From Pholiota molesta (lineage: Eukaryota; Basidiomycota; Agaricomycetes; Agaricales; Strophariaceae): a DNA stretch of 64,000 nt. Within the stretch, counting starts at the first letter, position 1, and each line of letters begins with the position of its first letter. Shown in pieces: positions 45,738-59,809 of the stretch. A model generated the notes under the pieces. It ran no database searches and was not told the DNA's origin. It was given only the letters and a program-made list of their open reading frames with translations. Both the position numbers and the translations under genes were made by a program. The DNA lies in contig JACGCK010000113.1 in the NCBI GenBank assembly GCA_014925825.1, positions 62,001-126,000 on the forward strand. The letters are read 5' to 3'.

Positions 45738-47045
45738 ATGTCGCCAACGGCGAGCTCACCGTCTCAACCATTGGATACCGTTAGGGCATCTGTGGGACAC
45801 TTACTTACACGGGCCTTTTCTCTTCCCTGTTCGACTGCGGCGTTGGCGTTTACCCGGCTCGTGCAGCCAACATCACGATTTCAGCTGGCCCTTGACGCGT
45901 TGTTGCCTCTCCTCGATTCCAGTACCGAAGTCACTATATTCCTCATCTTTTATGGGATTAAGGCTGACATCTTTACAGTTAGCTCAGCGAATCTTGGTCT
46001 CGTTCATTCTCTACTCGCTTTACACCCCTCACCCGGTCACCGTCAACCCATTCAAGTCGGCCCTCTTCGTTGCTTACCTGAGGGAGCGTGAAAAGGCCGT
46101 ATTAATTGCTAACGAAGGCGGGGTAAGCCCCAATGAACAACTTGTCTGGGTTTTATGGAAAATCTTAAAGGGTGATGGCAATGATGTGAGTGCCTCAATG
46201 TGAACCGCGTTCATCTTACTGATGGGATTCAGATCGGCCCATATTCCCCAAGCACGCTTTCTCGCTGTCCGCTGCCACCTAAATTACGCGCAATTAATCT
46301 TGTTCTCGACGAACATCTGTATAACGACATAGACGACTCTACTTATTCTTATTTCCAAAAGCCATCACTCCCGACTAACACCCCCTCCCCCGTGGCCCGC
46401 ATCACTCCATCGCCAATCAACTTTGACGAGGATCGCAAGAATGAGCGACTCATTCACGCGATGAGGTTGTTGCTTGCTGCTCGAGAACGTGTGCTATCCC
46501 TCTCGGAACAGCGCACTCTCTCGCCCGTCCTTGCTGATTTAGCGACGACCAACATAATCACATCCCTCGATCTCACACCCATCATCGCGCACAATCCGAC
46601 CATTGCGCACCCACTGCTTGTCAGCCTTCTTGTGAATCCGGATCCGGAGAACAATAATCCAAGGCCCTTCCTCGACGTCCTGCCCTTCTTACCTCCAACT
46701 CTCCCTACCTTCGATCTTTACGGCCGTTTGTTGCGAGATCAAACTCGAGTCACTGTTCAAGGATACTCAACCGTCGCTGATCTCGTTCTATTGGAGGTCC
46801 TGGGTCGCTTCATTCATGAATGTATTAACTGGCTCGACCGTGCCGAGAAAGAGGAACGCAGTGACGACCGTCATGCGAAAGGCGTGCAGACTCTTTGCCG
46901 CTTCTACCACAGCCTCATCAAACTCTCCATCGTGGATCCGACATCTGATGCCGACTCTACGGAAATGGCCCACTTCAGCCTGCGTAATTCTAAATTCGAA
47001 GAGGCCAATATGCTCTATCGTGTCATCGCCACATCGCGCTTCTGA
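45738..47045 (+). CDS. CNOT11: CCR4-NOT complex subunit 11
   Basis: CNOT11 is a subunit of the cytoplasmic deadenylase complex that shortens mRNA poly(A) tails. Exons 45738-45929, 45979-46185 and 46233-47045 give 403 residues. Diagnostic blocks are FKSALFVAYLREREKAVLIA, NEQLVWVLWKILKGDGNDIG and PKLRAINLVLDEHLYNDID. The C-terminal all-helical DUF2363-type part includes LTPIIAHNPTIAHPLLVSLL and ends ANMLYRVIATSRF. The first donor (GTCACT) is weak but is the only one that keeps phase. An in-frame ATG at 45663 would add 25 residues; I prefer 45738. The frame is fully intact, unlike several neighbours. Confidence 0.88.
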
Positions 47046-48968
47046 TTGACACATCTATCTGGACGTTACCAGCGTTCTCGGTCTGGCCATCTCTCGTTTA
47101 TCTGATACGTATACCAACACTTCACCAACCACTTACTATCCACTATTGAACGACCGCTTCTCAAGTTTTCTCTCATGATACTCAAGCACGATGAACACTA
47201 TAAAAACGACAAAAAATTCACACATGTTATGCCAACTCGACACGGACAATATTACCCTGGACGACGGAACTGGGGCGGCTGGAGCGACAAGACGGATTAT
47301 GCGACTATGCTGACCATGCAGACTTATTCGAAATGGACTTCGTCATTTCTTTTTGATTGTTTTTTGTTCCTTCACTCTGTATGTATGTTCTTTTGTATGT
47401 CTACTTTTACCCCCATCATCGATCCATTTCGCCTGCAGGCTTTCGCTGCGCGTCCGACTTCAGATTCCTTTGTTGAGTCATTGAAGATGATCTTGTCTTC
47501 AATCTCCATCATCCATGCACATGCCTTGATTCCGCCATGCCTAGATATTCTTGTCATCTCGTCTCCCTATTGTCCACTTCACTCTCCTCCCGAGACCACC
47601 TGTCTTTTCCATAAGAGCATTCGGAATGACTCAAAACGCTATACCCTACACATACCCTTCCCAACAAGTTGAAAACTTTACATTCACCGCACATTATTGA
47701 CCTTGCACCTTCTTGTAGTAGATATAACTTTCTCGGCATTAATTCTTGTATCGACTCACTATGGGGATCTGTTTGTTGGTTTTAGAATATGGATACATTT
47801 TTGTTTTTCTCTTGTTCGTTTATATGTACATTATTAAGTAGATAGTCAACTATGTTTCTGGTAATAGAATTCTGCCTATTGGCGAGCCTTTTTTGGAAAG
47901 AAAGGAAGGGTGATAATATGATATCAATCACCACACTTTTAAGCCTTTTAACGCTGACACAGGGTATTCCTCATCACTCTCCAATCGATAACGCCTGATG
48001 CATTGATGATGCGAATAAATAAACTCACCGATTATCGTTATTTATCCTCGATTGGTCTACAAATGGTTACTGCAAGTTGATATTTCGATATGAAGCTTTG
48101 AGGACATGGTGTATTATCTTATAACCATACTTGAGGCTATGAAGATATCATCTCAAGCCTTTTCCTCGTGAGCTGCATGCTCTCTTCTCTAAGATTCGAC
48201 GACTTGAATAGGCCTATCAATAGACAAAATTAGCACTGGGTGATAGGAGGACCCGCGATTATGTGCTAAAAGAACCGAACCTTGACTTGCGTGTACGTCG
48301 AGGTCAATCGAGGTCATTGAATACAAAATTAGTTCAGTACATACGATATCTTCCGAGGACAAAAGAACATCGGTTCTACATGTTAGTGCCGATCACGATC
48401 GATGTTAACTTTACGAAAAGTCAGGCGTTTAGTTCTGGGGCTATTTAGGGGTGCTGCGGTTAGTACAAAGAAACGAACAAACCATGTTGGCCATGGAATA
48501 TAAATTTACAAGTATATTCAGTGACTCAACCCTCAAGAGCAGCAGCTGACTGAATAGAAACCGGAGATGAACTCAGTTGAATTTTCTACAAGTAATGATT
48601 GAAAAAACGAGGATACCAGGGTGATGGGACCCGTATATTTGGGAGGGGGTGATACTATAGGCAACGTCTTAATTTTGGATCCTCGTGCAGAGAGCGAATC
48701 GGAGAGAGGGGATTTGAGCAAGAAATCTGAAAAAAGGAAGCGAGTTCTTGGCCTTCGCACGTACAGCAACCTTTCGAATGGCAGAAGAGGTAGTTCCATA
48801 AGGCGCAGATTGCTCATCGCCATTTTCATCCGGACAATAAATATGTAGATAGCGCCTGATAGCGCCTCTGGGACATCGCGACTCATACATATTATTGCTA
48901 ATACTCATATTTCATGATACTGCGTCGGATAATTTGAGTTACTTAACGTGGTTACTGTTGGGAGAAAT
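47046..48968. other. Intergenic region
   Basis: About 1.9 kb without a supportable gene. The open frame at 47175-47672 has no motif. The target-site copy of the inserted element, GGAGAAAT, is at 48961-48968. Confidence 0.4.
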
Positions 48969-49897
48969 TAAGGCTCCAACCGTACACTATACGTATACGG
49001 CCGATGGCGTATATATACGGATATGGTTGTATACTGTATACATACCGTATATATACAGTTATATGGTTTCTACTATAGGGTTGTAGGATTAAATAAATCA
49101 AATACCAATTACTCAAGTTCTCCGTACTTTCTTTTGCACCTGGGAGGCTTGTTAACATCGAATATATTACTCCAGCCTTGAAAGAGCCATGCTTTTAATT
49201 CACAGTATTTTTCCATACCCTTCTTCCTGCATCTCTCATCTGGCCAGTCATCCTGCGCCCGCCCCGCTGCCCGCACACATCATAATCATTATCTATATGC
49301 CGCCAGGCATGAGCCCGACCCGCCCACATGCGCAGGCCTGCCAGCGACAAATAGCTCCATCTGTGCGCGCTAGCGCGCGCTACTTCACCACATAGTCCAG
49401 CTCACCGCCTGCGGCGCCCATGGCGCCCTCCCCCGATGCGACGGGGACCCGGGTACAGGCTGGGAGGTGAGTGAGTTTGAATGGTACAGCGTCTCCGCCA
49501 TCGTCTGCAGGCCAGCTGTGGCGCGTTGGTGGCGCGCGTGCCACCTGCACTCGAGGACAAGGCAGAGACGGGCCCGCCCGGGGGTCGGGGCCGAGGAGGA
49601 AGTTGTCATCATACCCGTGCCGGCAGCCCAAGCACACCAGAGAAGAGCACGCTGGAAATGCTTGCAGGGCTGGTGAGCATGGGCATGCCTGCTGTGAGCC
49701 GCTGCAAGTGCGGCGGTGGAGGAGAGCAGGGGCCTAGATGTATATTTTGCGAAGACTGTATAATAACCATATACAAAACTATATACAGTATAACTACAGT
49801 ATAGACAGGTTTCCCAAAAATGTGTATACATATACATATACATATATGGTATTTACCGTATATATACAGTAATGTATAGTGTACGGTTGGAGCCTTA
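48969..49897. mobile_element. Non-autonomous DNA transposon with terminal inverted repeats
   Basis: This 929 bp element begins TAAGGCTCCAACCGTACACT (48969 on) and ends with the exact inverse (49875-49897), a perfect 23 bp terminal inverted repeat. It is flanked by an exact 8 bp duplication, GGAGAAAT, at 48961-48968 and 49898-49905. Both arms are AT rich with repeated CCGTATATATACAGT, while the middle (about 49230-49740) is GC rich with no clear transposase. An 8 bp target duplication fits hAT-like or KDZ-like transposases; the superfamily is not settled. Confidence 0.88.
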
Positions 49898-50008
49898 GGA
49901 GAAATCGTCATTGAAATATTAAAGTCTGACAGTCACTGCTGGAAGGCATTTCCCTACAGGACGAAACATTAATTTTAATGGGGAAAAAAAGAATTCCACC
50001 AAGGCATT

Positions 50009-50091
50009 TCGGGTACGGGGAATCGAACCCCGAGCTGCCGCGATCGTAATAATATGAGAGGCGGCAATGTTAGCCGTTACACCATACCCGA
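50009..50091 (-). tRNA. tRNA-Glu (anticodon CTC) with intron
   Basis: Read on the minus strand, the acceptor arms TCGGGTA and TACCCGA pair fully and the T arm is CGGGG-TTCGATT-CCCCG. The anticodon stem GCCGC/GCGGC encloses the loop CTCTCA, interrupted after position 37 by an intron of about 12 bases (TATTATTACGAT). The anticodon CTC reads GAG (Glu). It lies about 110 bases from the end of the transposable element. Confidence 0.95.
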
Positions 50092-51127
50092 CAATAACGA
50101 GTGATAGTATTTAGTCAATGTAATCTCACTAGTGGCAATAGCCGAAATAGACGTTTCCTTTCGACAGAATTGTTATTTCCCAAGACGTAAAAATGCAGCA
50201 AAATACACATGTATCCTGAGAGCGTTAATCTGCGAATATAGCAGTTCAATGCATTGATTCCGGGTATTCTTACCACAGTATCAAAATACCCAACTGTATA
50301 CCACAGTGATGTATATATACTCCTGTTTGAAACGGCATACTCAAGCTTTCTGCATATTCTTTCGTATTCAGCATTCCAAACTAACAGATAACCCCATAAT
50401 GTCCATTTTCTCTTTTTTTCGAGATAAGCAGAGTTAGCAGAGATTTGTGAAGCTCCTGGGAAGAGTCTGCCACTCGTATCGTTCCAATCGACGGTACCGA
50501 CGGTGTTGACTCTTATCAAAAGTCGTGTGGCACATTTTTCACGTTAGCAATACAAACGCAGTTCTCTGTCACCGTGTCAGTCTTTCCCAGAAACGTGGAA
50601 TCCTCGTGCTCGATAGAAGGTTCTCGAGATTTCTCGCTTCCTTCTTTTGGATCACTGCGCCCAACTCCTGAATTCCATAAAAACTTGAAGGCCGTGTCTT
50701 TACTTCGGGTTTCAGCTTTATTATCAGTCCTACTAGGGAGGCCGTTGGAGTTGGATGCAATACATTGCAAGAGTGTAATTTTTTTAGGTGCGAAACGGCA
50801 AGCGACTAGATATGCGGACGAGATAATTGGAGGTTCATTCATGGCACATGTTCTAAATTAGGAATCGCTATTAGTTATAACGAGAATAGCCGTGTATTTG
50901 TTGGACTTAAAATAGCCCCAAACCTAGTAGGCTACGACTCGGATAAGTGGACGAACAAGACCGATATTCTGTTCGCAAAGCAGACCTTAAGGTGATGATA
51001 CCAATGTATTGGATATATGTACAAGATGAGAATCAGAGATGACTACACTAGCTAGGATTTATTTTGCGAGGAAGTGACAATGGGAGCAAGGCTTGACGCT
51101 CTTCAGACGGCACTTCTCCCTCTCTCG
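50092..51127. other. Intergenic region
   Basis: No gene is firmly supported. A 108-residue minus frame from the ATG at 50842 to 50516 has no recognisable motif, and a plus frame overlaps it. Confidence 0.35.
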
Positions 51128-51928
51128 TTATCGGGTAGAAGACTGGTCTCCCGCAGGATGCGAAGTACCGTTCTCCACGCTTGATGACCGGTGCTGCACC
51201 TCTAATTCATTGTATTTTGGGGGACCGCCGTAAATGTCATACGCGGGAAGAACGTCCTTATCCCTTAATTCTCCTTCGTGATCCAAGAATGCGGTATGTC
51301 CCAATCTGCGCCCGTCGGCGTCGATATCGAGCGCGTGAGTGCGTCTATTACCGTGCCCGAAGTATGCAGCTGGATATGTCGCTAGATGTGGCACATCAAG
51401 ATCATGTCGATGCGCTGTTGGTTCGATGTTATAATTCGGAGAGGGCATTCCCACCGCCGATGTCTGCCTGTGTGCTTGCCGGTGATGGGATATAGTCGCA
51501 TGGGTATGACTGGGATAAAAGAATGAAGTGAAAGGTTGACTTCTTCGCTTCAGGCTGGTAATCCTGTCGAAGGATAAGGATCACTTGTTTGGCTTTTGCT
51601 TGAATTTTTTTAAAGTTACCTCCGTAGAATGATAGACGTTATGATTAGAAGGGCCAGTGCTAGGAAGATGTACTCCAATACTGACTATTGTGATAAAAAG
51701 GTACATGAGATATTGAGTTTCTCTGTCGCTAAAATTATTGCTTGCCTTCGTCAAGTCACTTTTTCCACTAGGAGGGACATCAAGAGAAGAATCAATGCTT
51801 GGCGGAACGTTTTGAGGAGCTCGAATATTAAGCTCTCGGACTTTCAGGATGTGCACCTCCATTGAGTTTGCATCATCAAACGTTAAGACGACACTGCCTC
51901 TTTTTGCTTTCAACGAAGAGAGAATCAT
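51128..51928 (-). CDS. Single-pass membrane protein with PPxY-containing tail (partial model)
   Basis: Part of a longer minus-strand gene whose 5' end I could not fix. The first exon part (from ATG 51928) encodes MILSSLKAKRGSVVLTFDDA and onward. An exon near 51680-51615 encodes a strong membrane helix (VLEYIFLALALLIITSIILR) before a GTAACT donor. The last exon (from about 51454) gives a cytoplasmic tail ending LPAYDIYGGPPKYNELE and a Ser/Thr-rich end, with the stop at 51128. This layout, an outer domain, one helix and a PAYDxxGGPPKY tail, is common in Agaricomycete membrane proteins of unknown role. PPKY fits the PPxY motif bound by Rsp5/Nedd4-type ligases. Upstream coding (about 52100-52001, DDRSALDPTLTG) may belong to it. 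Confidence 0.55.
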
Positions 51929-52222
51929 CGTAATAGATGGGATGTTGGCAGATGGCTAGAGGCTGTAAAGAATTATTGAATTGAGTATATTCGTTGCAAG
52001 TTACATACCAGTCAATGTAGGATCCAAGGCAGATCGATCATCGAGGAGAAAGCCAAGGCTTTCGATGATGCTGCCATGCAGTGTCAGGGTTTGGTCAGGG
52101 TCATCGTGTACCTCATGTTTGCGGGTAATTGGCAGCGCTGTCAGCACGTGACATTCCGAAAATATGGTTGCTCGCTGTTCCCGGCATTGACCAACGACCA
52201 GCGCGCAGCGCATATAGACGGG

Positions 52223-52659
52223 ATGCGCCCCACACAAGCCATTTTCAAATCCGGGCGTTCAGCATGGAAGGGTGAGTTCTGAGTCTTGTCATTATACGCG
52301 ACACGCTCACGACTGAGCATATAGGCCCTTATTTCATTCCATTTCAAAACCTTCGCGAAGCGCTGGCGAATCATCAACCCATTTACACCCAGGCTAGGGC
52401 CTGTACAATCTTGCCCAATTTTGTTGGGTAAGTTATCACTTTTATGTCTTCGACACCGTATCTTATCAGTCTCCCCCAGGGCGAGGTTCATGGTACACAA
52501 TGGGAAGGACTATCAACCCGTCGTAGTGACTCAGGACATGGTTGGGCATAAGCTTGGAGAGTTTTCGTTTACGAAGAAGAGGTTTACATATAAGTACGTG
52601 CTTCCTTCCACCTTTTCCTTTATTGTCGCTGAATATCTCTTAGAGCAACAAAAAAGTAG
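52223..52659 (+). CDS. RSM19: Mitochondrial small ribosomal subunit protein uS19m
   Basis: This is a protein of the mitochondrial ribosome small subunit (bacterial S19 family). Exons 52223-52271, 52325-52427, 52480-52593 and 52644-52659 give 93 residues, the usual size. The family blocks are clear: SAWKGPYFIPF near the N-terminus, [12 protein letters not shown], then [20 protein letters not shown] followed by KLGEF and KKRFTYK, ending KATKK. It is probably divergent from the membrane protein gene next to it. The frame is intact. Confidence 0.93.
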
Positions 52660-56252
<3,593 letters not shown>

Positions 56253-56970
56253 GCGCAGTCTGGGGAAATTGGTTATTTATTAAGGCTTCCTACCGCATTA
56301 GAAAATTTTCAGCACTTTCATTATGTTCAGCTTTGTATTTCTTTAGCTTCAAAAACAAATTTTGAGTTTTTGGTTTCATCTTTGATGCGTGATCCTTTGA
56401 TCCTTGGTGTTTCGAATTGAGTCAAAGAGAAGTTGCGCTACTGACGTGCAACTAAAGGTATTCTTATCTAAGTGAATGCCACCAGGAATAACTATGTTAA
56501 TCGATAGATCTGTCAGTCTATGTACAAAGTGCCATTCTAGTTTCAGACTCGGCGCTTGCCCCAGTCCGACAATGCATTCAGCGCACATTTTCAGCTCATG
56601 ATCATGATGTGCACGCACCACAAACTATCGTGATTGATCATGACGCCGAATATATGTCCAACCACATGTGCAGACATGGCCAGAAATAAGTTGAGGCCAA
56701 TAGATTCCAGCCCGGACAGAGGGTGTTATCTAGTGGCGCTCAATTCTAAAAGATCAGTCGAGATCCTTGATGGGGGCTGGTCAAATGCCGAAGAAGAAGA
56801 ATAATAATACATACCTACTAGGTAATTATCCAGCTCTATAAAAACGGGAACTCCCCAACATAAGTTCTTCAATTCCAATACTCGAACCCGCTTTGCGTTC
56901 ACAAATAAACTCGCCAGCTCTCGCATCTTACAACCCGCTAAAATCTTAATTCGAACTCGTCATACGCAAA
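56253..56970. other. Intergenic region
   Basis: No gene is seen. The end holds a TATA box (56837-56844) and a 5' leader of about 100 bases for the small secreted peptide gene. Confidence 0.45.
56837..56844 (+). promoter_or_regulatory. TATA box of the small secreted peptide gene
   Basis: TATAAAAA lies 134 bases before the ATG at 56971. With the C/A-rich leader that follows, it suggests a real promoter although the coding frame is broken. Confidence 0.6.
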
Positions 56971-57189
56971 ATGCAATTCACCAAAGCTTCGTCGCGTTCA
57001 TTCTTGCCGCTGTTCTTTCAGTGACCGGCGCCATTCCCGTAAGCCCAAGCTTTCTAGCATCATGTCACCAGAATTTATGCTTACTCGCTGATACTTATCT
57101 ACTAGATTAATCCCAGGGAGAGTAACTCCCTTGTCTCCCCAGACCGCCGCGACCCCTGCGAGCAAGGAACACCAAACGCATGTATTTAG
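56971..57189 (+). pseudogene. Small secreted peptide gene with one-base frameshift
   Basis: The ATG at 56971 (MQFTK) is followed, one base out of frame from about 56987, by FVAFILAAVLSVTGAIP, a typical signal peptide core. A clean 67-base intron (57039-57105, with a CTGAT branch-like site) joins this frame to an exon encoding INPRESNSLVSPDRRDPCEQ, ending with a second Cys at a TAG at 57187. The mature peptide would be about 30 residues with two cysteines. The missing base is either real decay or an assembly error. Function is unknown; it is not a recognised hydrophobin. Confidence 0.5.
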
Positions 57190-58067
57190 TCGGACATTCG
57201 TGCATGTACAGTACCTACTATGTATTCTGGTCCCGAGGCCTGAGGCCTGAATTGTGGTTTAGATAATCAGCTCATGACCGTCATCCCCTTGACTACGCCG
57301 ACTTACCATATACTGTCTGATACTGTACCCGCCACTTACCTCGTGTCTATTCCTTGCCTATTCTCTCTACTTGTACGCCTCGAGGCTAGTTCCATGAACC
57401 ATCTATAGTCCTGAAAAGATACTTGCGGTCGACATGTGTTCATACGGTGTACAATTTTGTCCGTCCTTATTGTATTCGCCTTTCAGGCGAATTTCAGAGC
57501 GCTGTAACTTGGCAATAACTGTGCACTCCTGATGCAGTGCTGCTGGCACTCACGCTTGGAAACACGCGCCTAATTGTCCGCCAAGGCCCAAGGGGTATGT
57601 ACATAGTAATTGGTTTGACGCTCAAATTGGAACTTGGCGACCGTTGAACGGCTTATCTCGGAGGACACGCAGGACACGCGCGGCGGCGCACCTTGTCATC
57701 CCAACGACAATCCGGCCACCCAGGACTTCTGTATAAATAACCTGATAACCTTTATATATGATTTGATTTGGCGCTGCGGGCTCAGATACGCCTCTTGCTC
57801 ACGACCACGACAGCTATCTCAGAGATTGCACAGTAACGCATCCCTTTGCCTCCGATATCCACACTTAAATCCTGAGGAAGGCGGAAACACGAGTTCACGA
57901 CTGGTTGACGACCGACTTTGGTTCCCTTTCCTCGGAAATTTATGGCCCTTTACTAGTGAAAATCCTATCATAAGATCTTCCCAATCCACTCCATCACATC
58001 CAACAAGACACAGCACACCCAGTCAGCTAGTACCGAATCCCACAGGCCCAAATAAAGAATCTTGACG
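57190..58067. other. Intergenic region
   Basis: No gene is supported. The plus frame at 57634-58065 begins without ATG and has no motif. It should hold the promoter of the F-box-like gene. Confidence 0.4.
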
Positions 58068-59418
58068 ATGATTAGGCCTCGAAATGGATGGAGAGATAGA
58101 TTAGTTGGTGTTCTTTCCATCCCAAAGCGTCTAGCGCTCGCGGCAGTGCGTCTATGGCCCAGAGACAGGTGGAAGAAACCAAGTCATGAACAGTGGGATC
58201 CCGTTACACCTCTTCCATCCTCGTCGAATGCTCACCCTACGTCGTTTTCTCCGATAACTTCCCCTCTTGATGTCTGGTCTCTTCCAACGTCTGGACTCTC
58301 CATGCAACAGCCCACTCAGTCTCAGCAGGAACAGAACACGAATAAAAAGAGACTGATGTTGGGAGAAATACCATTCTCTGTTATCACTCAATGCGCACCT
58401 TCCGAGTTGCCAGAAGACGTGGAGCGGCTAATCTTCGAGATGGCGGCAAGGGAAGATCGTCAAGCTGCATTACACACGTTGGTGCTCGTGGATCACCGAG
58501 TAAGAAAGTGGTGTGTATCAAACTTGATCGTACTAAGAAATTCGCTGACAAGATCTCAAATACTTAGGGTGGAATATGTCATCTATGAAAGTGTGATACT
58601 GCGAGACGCGAAACACGCGCGCTTATTTTTGGACGGTCTGGAGTGTAAACATCCAGACTTCGCGGCGGGGGCAGTTAAAATTCTAGCTCTCCCCAGAAGA
58701 GTATCCTTTGATACTTCCTTCAAAATTCTGAGCATTTGCAAAGACGTGCGGCACTTTTCCTGGCTGCCGATCAACCCGCCGTCGCCAGAAACCATAGATC
58801 TGATAGCTGGTTTGCCTCTGATTTCCCTTCGGGCGCGTTTGTCGTCGTTCGCAGGCAGTAATCCCGATTTTTCAGCGCCTCTTTTTGACGGGCTGACGAC
58901 ACTTTTCGTGGTGGACCATCAAGATGTGTGGAAGACGTGGAATTGGGCCGGGTTGAAGAGAACGCGACCCCAGCTGAAGTGGCTTGCGTTTAATCTGGAC
59001 AGCAGGCTACAGACAGTCGCTGGGTGGGCGCCGGTAAGGACGCTGGAGAAGACGGTGCTCAATCCATTTGGAGGGGCGATGGGTATACGGCTGTGCGTAT
59101 GCTACAGTTACAATCCGAGTGGGTCGGGGATCGGTGGATACACCGCAGCGAAGATACATTTTCGGAGGAGAGGATGGCCGTCCTCAGCCTAGATCATCGT
59201 ATAGATGAGAAGGAATGGGAGAAGAGAGTCAACGGAGAGCGTCGCGATTTTGAGATTTCGGAGGAATTGGTGAAGGAGAGGCAGATGGAAGAGAGGAGGT
59301 TGAGATTCCAGTGTAAGTGTTCCATACTTGGATACAAATATCATGAAGTTCACACATTTATTGTTGACGCCCGCTAATTTCTTCCACCACAGTGTATCGT
59401 ACTTCTCTTGTGTTCTAA
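58068..59418 (+). CDS. F-box-like protein with apparent frameshift
   Basis: The start is the ATG at 58068 (MIRPRNGW); the codon at 58062 is TTG. Exon 1 ends at 58510, the intron is 58511-58567, and a last intron starts after about 59311, with the stop at 59416-59418. After a low-complexity N-terminus, the block ELPEDVERLIFEMAAREDRQ followed by LVLVDHRVRKW is the F-box-like start of a large Agaricomycete family. Such proteins link substrates to SCF ubiquitin ligases. The following ~250 residues are the variable part. Near 59073-59077 (GGGG) one base seems missing, because the frame changes from WAPVRTLEKTVLNPFGG to DGYTAVRMLQLQSEWVGDRW with no usable splice site between. Confidence 0.65.
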
Positions 59419-59809
59419 TAGTAATAGCCCCTGAAACGTAAAATCATTCAATTGACCCTTCATTAACTGAGGTATCCGTGCTCGCCGACTGGATAGCAAA
59501 GATTTCAACTGTTCCCTTAGAGACGTGGGCCGGATAGATCCGGGCAGTGGCACTGTTTGTAAACAACACCATCAACGCTCTCGTCTCAGACAACATCCAT
59601 CTCGTCGCCGTTCACGACGACCTCGACGTCTCGCTCCCCTTATCCCAATAGCCCACGCTGTACGGATAGCGGACGACGCACACCACCTTCTTTCACTATA
59701 CCCAATCGGCAATCGCGCGGCGTACTCAACATCGTTATCGAAATTGGCTTGATCAGCGTTGCCACAGCCCTATACCAAATTTCTGTATTTTTGCCGGATT
59801 ATTGGAACC
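59419..59809. other. CLA4 promoter region
   Basis: About 390 bases without a supported gene between the F-box-like gene and CLA4. The plus frame at 59525-59752 is an Arg/His-rich chance frame. Confidence 0.4.

Noticed and set aside
47175..47672. 165-codon plus-strand open frame after CNOT11
   Set aside because: No motif, no homologous pattern and composition like the surrounding AT-rich DNA; probably 3' flank.
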